Shown: piece by piece, positions 44,319-52,228 of the stretch
Layout of the letters: each line of letters opens with the position of its first letter
Position numbering within the stretch: the stretch's first letter is position 1
Source of the DNA: Streptomyces sp. NL15-2K
GTDB lineage: Bacteria; Actinomycetota; Actinomycetes; Streptomycetales; Streptomycetaceae
Direction: 5' to 3'
Assembly (NCBI RefSeq): GCF_030551255.1
Contig: NZ_CP130630.1
Coordinates: 2,647,501 to 2,711,500 of the forward strand
Length of the DNA: 64,000 nt
Notes under the pieces: generated by a model
What the model was told of the DNA's origin: nothing
What the model saw: only the letters and a program-made list of their open reading frames with translations
Database searches by the model: none
Made by a program: the position numbers and the translations under genes

Positions 44319-44345
44319 TGCCGGAGGACCACACATCCTCCGGCA
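44319..44345 (+). terminator. terminator of the ect operon
   Basis: Perfect 10-bp stem TGCCGGAGGA / TCCTCCGGCA with a 7-nt loop, 52 nt after the ectD stop. Confidence 0.8.
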
Positions 44346-44493
44346 CGAGATCCGGCACTTCGGCGCCCGTAGAGCAGTCGGACCCGCCTCCGCCCGAAGG
44401 CGTGCGGATCCGGCTGCTCACGGCTATCGCGGCAGAAGGGCCACAACGCCTGATGCGGATCACCGGTGGGGGCGGGAGTCGTGGTGCTTCCTG

Positions 44494-44967
44494 TCAGCGG
44501 GTGGCGCCCTCCGGCCACAGCACCCGCACCGGTACACCGGTCCGCTCGGCGTACGCGACCACGTCCGCGGTCCCGCCATACCCCCACGCCGGTTTCCCGT
44601 CCCACACGGCAATCAGTTCATCCACCAGACCCACCAGGGCCTCACTGCCCGCCATGTGCGCCTCAGAAGTCGACTCCGTCATCCCGGTCTCATGGACATC
44701 GGCCGCGCAGGCGTACAACTCGTCATAGACGGGGCGGTGCCACTCCGGCAGGCTCGCCCGGTACTCGGAAGCGGGCACGACGACTTCGAGTTGTCCTCCG
44801 TGCTTGAGGGCGGCTTCGGCGAACCAGGAGTCAGGGCCGTCCGCGATGCACGAGACGGCGGTCAGGCCGGCGGCGTCGTATCCGCGTACCGCCTCGCCGA
44901 GCATCGCACGCACCTGCCGCTCTACATCCGTGTTCAACCCGCGGTGCCCGGTGATCCCTACGCGCAT
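44494..44967 (-). CDS. SLOG-like nucleotide-binding protein
   Basis: 157 aa. MRVGITGHRGL is the Rossmann-like start of SLOG/YspA proteins; ISCIADGPD-type VSCIADGPDSWFAEAAL, VVVPASEYRASL, and HMAGSEALVGLVDELIAVWDGKPAWGYGGTADVVAYA complete the pattern, including the Gly-rich ligand loop. These proteins bind nucleotide-derived ligands and often occur with signalling or defence genes. In other Streptomyces it is found next to the helix-turn-helix/TPR regulator that is broken here (from memory). Confidence 0.75.
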   Translation of the reverse strand: MRVGITGHRGLNTDVERQVRAMLGEAVRGYDAAGLTAVSCIADGPDSWFAEAALKHGGQLEVVVPASEYRASLPEWHRPVYDELYACAADVHETGMTESTSEAHMAGSEALVGLVDELIAVWDGKPAWGYGGTADVVAYAERTGVPVRVLWPEGATR

Positions 44968-44982
44968 TCCGTGATCCCTCTC

Positions 44983-45702
44983 TTACAGGTAGACGCCGTG
45001 TAGGCGCTCGTCGAAGTCCCGCACCACCTTGGGCGGGGAGGCGGTCGTGAGGGTACGGCGTACGCCGCGGGCCCGCTCCACGATCCGGCCGGACCGATAC
45101 GTCAGGCCGGTGTCGAGGGCGCGAGAGGCTAGGGAGAACGCCGCGTCTACCCGACCAGCGGCCAGGTAACCAGCGGCGAGGTCCAGCACCAGCAAGGCGC
45201 GTTGCTTGGCGTGGCCCGTGGCCAGGGCCTCCATGTCATCTCTGATCACCCAGTCGGACAAGCCGAGCCGTGCGCCGCAGGTCACCCGGCAGGCGGTCAC
45301 CTTGTCCGGGGTGAAGGAGAACACCCACGGCCACGGCGGCGGCTCCTCTGACTCCTTCAGGGCCTCTGCCGCGGCCCGGCTCGTGGTCAGGGCCTTGTCG
45401 GCAGCCCGCCGGTCCCCGACCGCCGCGTGGCCGAGCGCTTCGACGCTGGACAGCCATGCATCCGCGACGGCCGGACGCCGGTCGCCGAGCGCGCGCCGTG
45501 CCCGACTGGCCTGGTTCAGCGCTTCCACGCCGTTACCGGCGTGCGCCTCGAACTGGGCGAGCGTGCCCCGCTGACAGGCGGCCAGCAAGGGATTCCCGGC
45601 CGTCTTGGCGGCCTTGATCGCTGCGCCGTACCAGGAACGGGCGGAGCCGTTGTCGCCCTTGTCCCACGCCAGCCAGCCCGCGACAATACCACCGGCGCTG
45701 GT
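44983..45702 (-). pseudogene. 5'-truncated XRE/TPR-type regulator
   Basis: The open frame runs from a stop codon (TAG at 45705-45703) to 44983. It encodes only a helical TPR-like region and the typical end RDFDERLHGVYL: AGGIVAGWLAWDKGDNGSAR, RALGDRRPAVADAWLSSVEAL, GHAKQRALLVLDLAAGYLAAG. The N-terminal helix-turn-helix expected for this family is missing; the MerR-VOC gene ends 5 nt beyond the break. An internal TTG start (45588) would give 201 aa, but probably not a functional protein. Confidence 0.7.
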
Positions 45703-45709
45703 CTAGTGC

Positions 45710-46387
45710 TCACGCCTGGTACAGGTCGATGTGGTTGCCGCCGGGGTCCTGCACGGTCGACGACCGTGGCTTCCACGGCCTGTCGACCGGTGCGCCGATC
45801 TCCACGGCGCCAGCGGCGAGCGCACGCGCATGCGTGGCGTCGATGTCCTCGACGCCCAGGCCGAATTTGGCTGGCCCGCCGGGCCACGGGTGTGATTCGG
45901 GGTTGGCCACCGTCAAGAGGAAGAAGTCGTCGTCAGGGTATGTGCCGAACTGGAACGAGCTGATCTCCTGGTGGTACGCGGCGTCGAAAGCGTCGCGGTA
46001 GAACGCGACCGACGCAGGCAGGTCATCGGCCACGATGGTGACCTGGCTAATTCGGCGGGTCTTCACGGGTAGCCCCTTCTCCATGTAGCGATCGACTGTC
46101 TCGATGAGCTTCGTCAGCGAGTCGGCTCTGGCTTGCAGGCGTTCACGGTGCTCGGCAAGCACAGCGCCGACGCCGTGTTCGCCAACCGCGCGCATGGCAT
46201 CGACGGGAACCTGGATACGGCGCAACGCCGCGTACAGACGCGCCTCGTCAACCTGGTCAGGCCGGTACCGTCGGTATCCGGTGTCGGGGTCGACGTAGGC
46301 GGGTTTCAGTAGCCCGACATCGTCGTAATGCCGCAACGCGGTGATCGACAGACCGGTGACCAGCGAAAAACTCCCGATGCTCAGCAC
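45710..46387 (-). CDS. MerR-type regulator fused to a VOC (glyoxalase/bleomycin-resistance) domain
   Basis: 225 aa from a GTG at 46387. Residues 1-~70 are a MerR helix-turn-helix (SIGSFSLVTGLSITALRHYD, PDTGYRRYRPDQVDEARLY), residues ~75-103 a dimerisation helix, and ~108-225 a single VOC domain (QVTIVADDLPASVAFYRDAF, VQDPGGNHIDLYQA). The VOC part presumably binds the inducer or an antibiotic. The upstream frame extension (MRRCLFDSQ) lacks a ribosome site. Monocistronic. Confidence 0.85.
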   Translation of the reverse strand: MLSIGSFSLVTGLSITALRHYDDVGLLKPAYVDPDTGYRRYRPDQVDEARLYAALRRIQVPVDAMRAVGEHGVGAVLAEHRERLQARADSLTKLIETVDRYMEKGLPVKTRRISQVTIVADDLPASVAFYRDAFDAAYHQEISSFQFGTYPDDDFFLLTVANPESHPWPGGPAKFGLGVEDIDATHARALAAGAVEIGAPVDRPWKPRSSTVQDPGGNHIDLYQA

Positions 46388-46482
46388 GGGACCATTGTGC
46401 GAGTCTCGGGTCGCCTGAGAGTCAAACAAGCAGCGTCGCACATCAAAGAGTCCGGCCGATGACCTCCTCTACTGCTGACTGA

Positions 46483-46590
46483 TCATGTCCGGAGCCATAA
46501 CCGGATGGCCGCCAGGGTGACGGTGCCGTGGAAGACGTAGGCCCGCTTGTCGTACCTCGTGGCCACGGCCCGGAAGCTTTTGAGCCGGTT
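46483..46590 (-). mobile_element. IS5-type transposase C-terminal remnant
   Basis: In one frame this strip reads [20 protein letters not shown] then [15 protein letters not shown] and stop, the conserved C-terminus of IS5-family transposases (IS1470/IS112-like) of Streptomyces. Only the last ~35 codons remain. It is fused out of frame to the GIY-YIG gene. Confidence 0.8.
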
Positions 46591-46868
46591 GACTGAGGGT
46601 CGGCCAGCGCGAGGTCGAAGACCGCCTCTCCGAGCCCGGAGGCCAGCGCCTTGCCGCTGGTGTAGCGCCGCAGCCGCCCGCGCAGTCCTTCTCCCTGGCG
46701 TTCACCTGCCGTACCGACGTAGACGAGCGGGCCAGCCGCGCCCCGCTTGGCCAGGTAGACGCCCGGCATTTGCGGCACTTCAGCGTCGGCCAAGGGAACC
46801 CACTCCGACCACGAGGCCAGGTCCAGAACTTCCTGGCTGATCCCCTCGACGTCCACAGGCTCGGGCAT
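46591..46868 (-). pseudogene. GIY-YIG domain protein interrupted by IS remnant
   Basis: About 92 codons of original gene, then the frame continues into the IS fragment and stops at 46443. GIY-YIG hallmarks: PGVYLAKRG (~35-43), [11 protein letters not shown] (~47-57), and [20 protein letters not shown] with the conserved Arg. The C-terminal half is lost. It begins 22 nt after the Cys-rich gene and is the third gene of the nuclease-like operon. Confidence 0.7.
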
Positions 46869-46890
46869 GGGCAGTCCTCTCGCCAGACGT

Positions 46891-47205
46891 TCAGTGTGCG
46901 GCGCACATGCAGAACGAGCCGCCGCACGTGTAGCAGCGCGGGCGCCCGACGCACCGGCACGACTGCCCGCAGTTCACGGGCTCGGTGTGCAACTTGACCT
47001 CGTCCGGGTTGCCCGGATCGTAGGTGGCGCGGCAGTCCCGGCAGGCAAGCTGTTCAGGCACGAGGTCTTCAGCACCTGGTGTCGGTGTCGGCTCCACGGC
47101 GGACGACGGCGCGGAATTCCGCTGCGCGGCCGGGTCCTCATCCTCGAAGAGGCGAAACTCCGTGATGGCGTTCCACTCGTTGTATATGGCCTCATCCTTG
47201 CGCAC
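46891..47205 (-). CDS. small Cys-rich protein of unknown function
   Basis: 104 aa. The N-terminal half is acidic/polar; the C-terminal half has nine cysteines and terminal His: ACRDCRATYDPGNPDEVKLH, then CGQSCRCVGRPRCYTCGG, SFCMCAAH, suggestive of one or two zinc-binding knuckles. I do not recognise the family. It is 16 nt downstream of the PD-(D/E)XK-like gene and 22 nt upstream of the GIY-YIG gene, so the three were probably expressed together. Confidence 0.6.
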   Translation of the reverse strand: MRKDEAIYNEWNAITEFRLFEDEDPAAQRNSAPSSAVEPTPTPGAEDLVPEQLACRDCRATYDPGNPDEVKLHTEPVNCGQSCRCVGRPRCYTCGGSFCMCAAH

Positions 47206-47221
47206 GGCCGGCTTGATCCGC

Positions 47222-47752
47222 CTACGCGAAGGGAGGAAACCAGACGCGCATGCCTAGCTGCCGAAAGGCGTCCACGTCATCCCGGACCGTCCACCAATTC
47301 CTGCGGGTGAATTGCAGAGACGTCGACTGGCCAGGGTGGCGCTTGCCCAGAGCCGAGCAGATCTCTGTCAGGTCGGGCGGGAAGGCCAGGACGCTCGTCA
47401 CGGCGAAGGCTTCGTAGACGACGAGCGCGTACCAGTCGACCCCAGGGATGCTTCGCACAGTGTGCTCGTTCGGCCAGTGGGAGACAGGGTTGGCGAGGTA
47501 CTTGACCTGTACGTGCTCGCCATCGGTTGATATCAGGTCGTAGTTCGCCTGCACCCGGGACTCGGCGAGCCGGGCCCCCAACAGGGCCGCGACGAGGTGC
47601 TCGGCGAACTCAGCCAGGGGATCCCGGTTCGACTGGCCGAGTCCCAAGGTCCCCAGCAGGGTTTGGCGCGCCAACCGGTAGGAGTCCAGGGCGCTCAGCA
47701 ACCCGGGTACGCCGACGCCGTTCGGCGCGGGAGGAAGAACGCTGTCGGTCAC
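47222..47752 (-). CDS. PD-(D/E)XK nuclease-like protein
   Basis: 176 aa from a GTG at 47752; a TTG 12 codons earlier is possible. Residues 47-90 read as a nuclease core: Glu51 in AEFAEHLVAALLG, Asp72 in NYDLISTDGEHVQVKYL, with Gln82-Val83-Lys84, i.e. E-x20-D-x9-QxK. The rest alternates strands and helices (WYALVVYEAFAVTSVLAFPP). Small size suggests a DNA-cleaving subunit or repair-like protein. First gene of a three-gene operon next to the downstream ectD duplication. The assignment is from motif reading only. Confidence 0.55.
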   Translation of the reverse strand: MTDSVLPPAPNGVGVPGLLSALDSYRLARQTLLGTLGLGQSNRDPLAEFAEHLVAALLGARLAESRVQANYDLISTDGEHVQVKYLANPVSHWPNEHTVRSIPGVDWYALVVYEAFAVTSVLAFPPDLTEICSALGKRHPGQSTSLQFTRRNWWTVRDDVDAFRQLGMRVWFPPFA

Positions 47753-47816
47753 GCAGCCACGATTCCGTACCTTGGCCGCGGAGAGCAACCGTCACCGAGG
47801 TGGACGCCGCCGGTGC

Positions 47817-47916
47817 GTGTTCAACAGCGTGGAGAACAAGGCGGTCGAGCCATTCGCGGCAGCCGGTACGGCGGCCCGAGTTCATCGGGGCGAGGGACTT
47901 CACCCCGGTGAAGTGA
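47817..47916 (+). repeat. ectD 3'-end duplication, copy 2
   Basis: 100 nt that resemble the ectD 3' end, ending with TGA. An extra A near 47861 breaks the reading frame within the copy. 26 bases (47878-47903) are identical to 44228-44253. There is no ectD 5' part, so it encodes nothing functional by itself. Confidence 0.9.
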
Positions 47917-47949
47917 ACCCGATGCCCGGTGGAGCGGGCGGTAGCGGCT

Positions 47950-48960
47950 TCACAGCCACGCCAGTGACGCCGCCCGCTCCAGTACGTTCCGTACGGCTCC
48001 CTCGTCCCCGTTGGCACCCCGCGGCACCTCGTCGGGCGCGTACCGTCCGCCGACGAGAAGGCAGAAGTCGACCGGGTCCAGGGCGAGTTCGGCCGCGACG
48101 GGTTCGTCCTCGGAGCCCAGTACCCATTCCTCGCCGCCGGTGACCGAGAACAGCACCGGCGGCGCGGTGGGTCCGAGGGCCAGGCCGAGGACGCGGACGG
48201 CGAGGCGGACCAGTTGCCACAGGTGTGCCTCGGGCGGCGGCGGGACGGACAGGCCGAGGGCGCGGCCGATGTCGTCGGTGTGGATCCACGCCTCGAAGGC
48301 GCGCACCAGGAAGTGGTCGGCGACCGGCAGCCGCATGCCCATCAACGTCACGGCCGGGGCGGCGGGTTCGGGGTCGCGGGCCTCGGGCGTGGCGAGCAGC
48401 GCGTCCGCCTGCGCGGCCCAGTCGGCGACGGTCTCCGCGGGCGTACGGCGGTGCTCGTGAGCGATGACAGCGGCGGTACGGCGGTTCCAGGCGTCCTCCC
48501 AGGACGCCCCCTCCTCCGCCGGTGTGGCCGGCACCCGCGCCTCGATGCCGAGCAGACCGGCGAGCGGCTCGTCGGCGGCGAGCAGGTGGGCGACGGTCGC
48601 GTGCACGTCCCAGTCGTGCACGACCGGCGTACCCCAGCGGCCTTCCGCCTCGGGCAGCAGCGCGTGCAGTGCGGCTACGGCGGAGGCGTAGGGGGCGGCG
48701 TGCGGGGCCACGCGGGGGGCGGGGCGGCGGGTGCGCAGGGCACGGGACAGCACGCCGTCGGTGAGTGGTGGTGCGGCCGGCGATCCGTCCTGCGGCGGCC
48801 CGTCCAGCAGTCGTACCGTCTCCCGCAGTCGTTGCGCCTCCGCCGCGCAGCTCTCGCACTCGGCCAGGTGCGGCGGGACCGCCTTCTCGTCGGCCGGTTC
48901 CAGGGCGCCGAAGGCCCACGCGGCCAGCAGGTCCCGTACGCCGTCGTGATCCGCGGTCAC
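47950..48960 (-). CDS. zinc-binding anti-sigma factor fused to maleylpyruvate isomerase/DinB-like domain
   Basis: 336 aa. The N-terminus contains the ZAS motif H-x3-C-x2-C (His31, Cys35, Cys38 in PPHLAECESC). The remainder is the mycothiol-dependent maleylpyruvate isomerase fold: HDWDVHATVAHLLAADEPLAG with metal-type His, and RAFEAWIHTDDIGRALGL. The gene lies 43 nt after an ECF sigma gene, so it is the likely redox- or thiol-responsive anti-sigma factor. There is no membrane segment; it acts in the cytoplasm. Confidence 0.85.
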   Translation of the reverse strand: MTADHDGVRDLLAAWAFGALEPADEKAVPPHLAECESCAAEAQRLRETVRLLDGPPQDGSPAAPPLTDGVLSRALRTRRPAPRVAPHAAPYASAVAALHALLPEAEGRWGTPVVHDWDVHATVAHLLAADEPLAGLLGIEARVPATPAEEGASWEDAWNRRTAAVIAHEHRRTPAETVADWAAQADALLATPEARDPEPAAPAVTLMGMRLPVADHFLVRAFEAWIHTDDIGRALGLSVPPPPEAHLWQLVRLAVRVLGLALGPTAPPVLFSVTGGEEWVLGSEDEPVAAELALDPVDFCLLVGGRYAPDEVPRGANGDEGAVRNVLERAASLAWL

Positions 48961-49003
48961 CGTACGCCTCCTTCCGTGCCCTGCCCGACTGCCCTGCTCG
49001 CCA

Positions 49004-49630
49004 TCATGCGCCCTTTTCCCACGCGGGATCGGGTGGGTCGGGCGAATCCGCCAAGGACGCGGCCAAGGTGCGTAACGCCCTGCGCAGGCGGGTCTTGGCG
49101 GTGCCCTCGGGGATGCCGAGTTCGATGGCGGCCTGCCGGTAGGTGCGGCCGGCGAAGTACGCCAGGTGCACCACCTCCCTTTCGGGCTGCGGGAGTTCGG
49201 CGACGGCCGAGTGCAGCAGCAGGGAGCGTTCCCGGTCCACGACCGTCTCGTCGGGGCCGGGGCCCGCGTCGGCGATCGCGTGCAGCGCCGAGTCGTCGGC
49301 GCGGGCGTCCTTGCGGTGGCGGGCCTCGCTGCGCACCCAGTCGACGGCCCGCCGGTGCGCGAGCAAGGACAGCCAGGTGCGCAGGCTGCCGCGGCCCGCG
49401 TCGAAGGCGTACGGCCTGCTCCACAGTTGGGCGAAGACCTCCTGCGCCACGTCCTCGGCGGCGACCGGACTGCGGGTGACCCGCACGGCCACGCGCCGCA
49501 CCAGTTCGCCGTACGCCGTGTACGCCTCGGCCAGCGCGGACTCGTCGCCGTACACCAGCCGCTGCCGCAACTCCGCGTCGGCGGCCGGTTCGACGGACGT
49601 TTTGCCCGTGGATTCCAACGGCACCACCAC
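49004..49630 (-). CDS. ECF RNA polymerase sigma factor
   Basis: 208 aa. Region 2: LAEAYTAYGELVRRVAVRV and EDVAQEVFAQLWSRPYAFD; region 4: LPQPEREVVHLAYFAGRTYR with helix-turn-helix AAIELGIPEGTAKTRLRRAL. Region 1.1 and 3 are absent, as in all ECF factors. Encoded directly upstream of its zinc-binding anti-sigma partner. Confidence 0.93.
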   Translation of the reverse strand: MVVPLESTGKTSVEPAADAELRQRLVYGDESALAEAYTAYGELVRRVAVRVTRSPVAAEDVAQEVFAQLWSRPYAFDAGRGSLRTWLSLLAHRRAVDWVRSEARHRKDARADDSALHAIADAGPGPDETVVDRERSLLLHSAVAELPQPEREVVHLAYFAGRTYRQAAIELGIPEGTAKTRLRRALRTLAASLADSPDPPDPAWEKGA

Positions 49631-49675
49631 CCCCGGTGCCCTTCCTAGCGTCCCGGACGGGCCCGCGCCAGTGGT

Positions 49676-50725
49676 TCACGAAGACAGGACGTCCAGCAGG
49701 CGGTCGACGTCGGCGATCGTGTTGTAGAGGTGGAAGGCGGCCCGCAGGTTGCCCGCGCGGTCGGAGACCTCGACGCCGGCGCTGCTCAGGCCGGACTGCC
49801 GGTGGCCGAGGCCGGGGACGGAGACGATCGGCGAGCCGGGCGCCGGGACCGGCTGGTGTCCGAGATCGTGCAGACCGTCGCGGAAGCGGTCGGCGAGGGC
49901 GAGGTCGTGGGTCCTTACGGCGTCCACGCCCAGCTCCTCCAGCAGGGCGAGGGAGCGGCGGGCGCCGGCGTAGGAGAAGAGGGCGGGGCTTTCGTCGAAC
50001 CGGCGGGCGGAGTGGGCGAGTTCCTCGACCGGACCGTAACAGGCGTCCCAGGGGCGCTCCCCCGCCACCCAGCCGGCGAACAGCGACGGGAGTCCGCCGA
50101 GGTCCTCCGGGACGACCAGGAAGGTCACCCCGCGCGGGCACACGAGCCACTTGAAGGCGACGGCGGCGACGTAGTCGTAGGCGTCGGCGGTGAAGTCCAG
50201 CCATCCGGCGGCCTGGGACGCGTCGACGTACGTGCGCGCCCCGTGCTCGCGCGCCGCCGCCCGGATGGCGGGCAGGTCGGCGACCCGGCCGTCCGCCGAC
50301 TGGGCGGCGCTGACCGCGACCAGCGCCGTACCGGGTCGCACCGCCTCGGCGACGCGCTCCAGCGGCACGCTGCGGACCTTCAGGTCGCCGCGGACGTGGA
50401 AGGGGTTCACCAGGGAGCTGAAGTCGCCCTCGGCAGTGAGGACTTCGGCACCCGCGGGCAGGGATGCGGCCACCAGCCCGCTGTAGACGGCGACCGAGGC
50501 CCCGGCGGCCACCCGGCCGACGGGAACCCCGGCCAGTCGGGCGAAGGAGGCCCGGCTCGCCTCGACGTCCCCGAACATGTCGGTCGGCTGCCCGGCCGCG
50601 GCGGCCTCCACGGCCGTATGCATGGCCGCGACCGTACGGGCGGGCAGCAGCCCGCTGCTCGCGGTGTTCAGATAGGTGTTCTTCGGGGCGAACTCGGTAC
50701 GGACGAGGCTCTCGAAGGTCTCCAT
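49676..50725 (-). CDS. class V aminotransferase / cysteine desulfurase-like protein
   Basis: 349 aa PLP enzyme: YLNTASSGLLPARTV at the N-terminus, VSAAQSADGRVADLPAI, TYVDASQAAGWLDF (Asp to the pyridine N), and the Schiff-base Lys in VAAVAFKWLVCPRGVTFLVV. The loop Cys needed for desulfurase activity is not in its usual place, so it is more likely an isopenicillin-N-epimerase-like aminotransferase. ATG at 50725 chosen; a GTG three codons earlier is possible. Confidence 0.82.
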   Translation of the reverse strand: METFESLVRTEFAPKNTYLNTASSGLLPARTVAAMHTAVEAAAAGQPTDMFGDVEASRASFARLAGVPVGRVAAGASVAVYSGLVAASLPAGAEVLTAEGDFSSLVNPFHVRGDLKVRSVPLERVAEAVRPGTALVAVSAAQSADGRVADLPAIRAAAREHGARTYVDASQAAGWLDFTADAYDYVAAVAFKWLVCPRGVTFLVVPEDLGGLPSLFAGWVAGERPWDACYGPVEELAHSARRFDESPALFSYAGARRSLALLEELGVDAVRTHDLALADRFRDGLHDLGHQPVPAPGSPIVSVPGLGHRQSGLSSAGVEVSDRAGNLRAAFHLYNTIADVDRLLDVLSS

Positions 50726-50833
50726 AGGAACCACTGTGGGGCCCTCGGATCCCCTCGTCCATTGCGAATCTTTACGTGGTTTCGCTAAGGAATGCTTATA
50801 GGTCGGCCCTGACCTGCACCGTTTCCCAGCTTC

Positions 50834-51559
50834 TCAGTGCTGCGGCACCGCACAGCCGTCGGGGCCACACGCGTCCGCGCCACCGGCGGCACCGTCGTCG
50901 AGCAGCTTCAGCGGCGGCCGCTCGCCCCAGGCCTGCGTCAGCGCCTGCGCGAAGACCTCGGCGGGCTGGGCGCCGGAGACGCCGTACTTGCGGTCGAGGA
51001 CGAAGAAGGGAACGCCGTTCGCGCCGAGCTCGGCGGCCTCGCGCTCGTCGGCGCGGACCTCGTCCGCGTACGCGGTCGGGTCGGTGAGCACCTTACGGAC
51101 GTCGGCGGCGTCGAGTCCCGCCTCGACGGCCAGCTCCACCAGCCGCTCGTCGCCCTCGGAGAAGACGGACCGCTCCTCGGCGAAGTTGGCCCGGTAGAGG
51201 ATCTGGATCAGCTCGTCCTGCCTCCCCTGCTCCTTGGCGAGGTGGAGCAGCCGGTGCATGTCGAAGGTGTTGCCGTTGTCGCGGCCGCGGGTGCGGTACT
51301 CCAGGCCCTCGGCGGCGGCCTGCGCGCCCAGGTTCTCCTCGCCCGCCTGGGCCTGCGCCTCGCTCATGCCGTACTTCTTGGTGAGCATCGAGATCACGGG
51401 CTGGATGTCGCCCTTGGCGAGGCTCGGGTCCAGCTCGAAGGAACGGTGCACCACCTCGACCTGGTCGCGGTGCGGGAACGCCTCCAGCGCCTTGTCGAAG
51501 CGGGCCTTTCCTACGTAGCACCAGGGACAGGCGATGTCGGTCCAGATCTCGACGCGCAT
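50834..51559 (-). CDS. DsbA family oxidoreductase (FrnE-like)
   Basis: 241 aa, cytoplasmic thioredoxin-fold protein with inserted helical domain. Active site CPWC in MRVEIWTDIACPWCYVG at residues ~10-13, cis-Pro in GANGVPFFVLDRKYGVSGAQ. It ends with a second Cys pair (DACGPDGC), as in FrnE proteins where a C-terminal CxxxxC is redox-active. ATG at 51559 taken, with GGAG 11 nt upstream; a GTG 4 codons earlier is the alternative. Confidence 0.9.
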   Translation of the reverse strand: MRVEIWTDIACPWCYVGKARFDKALEAFPHRDQVEVVHRSFELDPSLAKGDIQPVISMLTKKYGMSEAQAQAGEENLGAQAAAEGLEYRTRGRDNGNTFDMHRLLHLAKEQGRQDELIQILYRANFAEERSVFSEGDERLVELAVEAGLDAADVRKVLTDPTAYADEVRADEREAAELGANGVPFFVLDRKYGVSGAQPAEVFAQALTQAWGERPPLKLLDDGAAGGADACGPDGCAVPQH

Positions 51560-51645
51560 GTGACGGCTCACTCCAAGTCGTACGGGTACGGAGACTCCCT
51601 CCGATTAGTTGATGAACGTTCAAGCAGCAGGGTTCATTCCCCGCA

Positions 51646-52171
51646 TCACTCCCTGGACCACTCCCCGGACCACTCCCCGGCGACCGCATAGCGCAGGAAG
51701 AGATGGTGATCCCCGTCGGCGGGCGAGTGGTGCGGGTCCGGTTCCCAGCCCTGGCGGGCGTAGAAGGCCTGCGCCCGCCGATTGCCGACGTGCACGTCCA
51801 GTACGGCGGTACGCCGTCCGTCGGCCCGCCACTCCTCCACGCAGGCCGCGTGCAGGGCCGTACCGACGCCCGTGCGCCAGCGGTCGGGGGCGACATGGAA
51901 CTGGAACAGCTTGACCATCTCCGCGGGCGCCCTCCGGGGTACGGAAGGCGGCGAGGCCGACGATCCGCCCCTGTTCGACGGCGCACAGCACACGCCCGTC
52001 GGGCCGCGCGAGAGCGGTCCGCCAGGCGGCGAGCCAGTCGGTGCCGTCGTCCGGGACGCCGTCCGGGTAGTACGTCGCCCGGGCCCGCGCGTGCAGCGCG
52101 GTCACGGCCTCGGCCTCGGCGGGCAGGACGGTGCGGATCACCCGGCTTCCGGTCACGCGTTCGCTGATCAT
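51646..52171 (-). pseudogene. GNAT acetyltransferase with a frameshift
   Basis: The N-terminal half is in one frame (ISERVTGSRVIRTVLPAEAE, CAVEQGRIVGLAAFRTPEG) and the C-terminal half in another (EMVKLFQFHVAPDRWRTGVG with the acetyl-CoA loop, then VHVGNRRAQAFYARQGWEP). The switch is within 51921-51940, a C/G-rich stretch, and needs a single-base change to restore one 175-aa protein. This is either a real frameshift or a sequence error. Confidence 0.8.
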
Positions 52172-52228
52172 GCAGCGGAGGACGTGCCCGCGGCGGACGC
52201 GGTTCCCAGCCTGCTACGACGAGTGTGC

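Larger units (their letters stand above)
44267..47816. mobile_element. genomic island between duplicated ectD 3' ends
   Basis: About 3.5 kb, with visibly lower GC than its flanks, bounded by direct repeats of the ectD 3' end. Contents all on the minus strand: SLOG protein, truncated regulator, MerR-VOC fusion, IS5-type remnant, broken GIY-YIG gene, Cys-rich protein, PD-(D/E)XK-like protein. No integrase is present, so it is either a decayed integrative element or DNA captured by recombination at ectD. Confidence 0.6.

Noticed and set aside
44267..47916. Integrative conjugative element with its own integrase
   Set aside because: No tyrosine or serine recombinase, replication or transfer gene is found between the ectD repeats.
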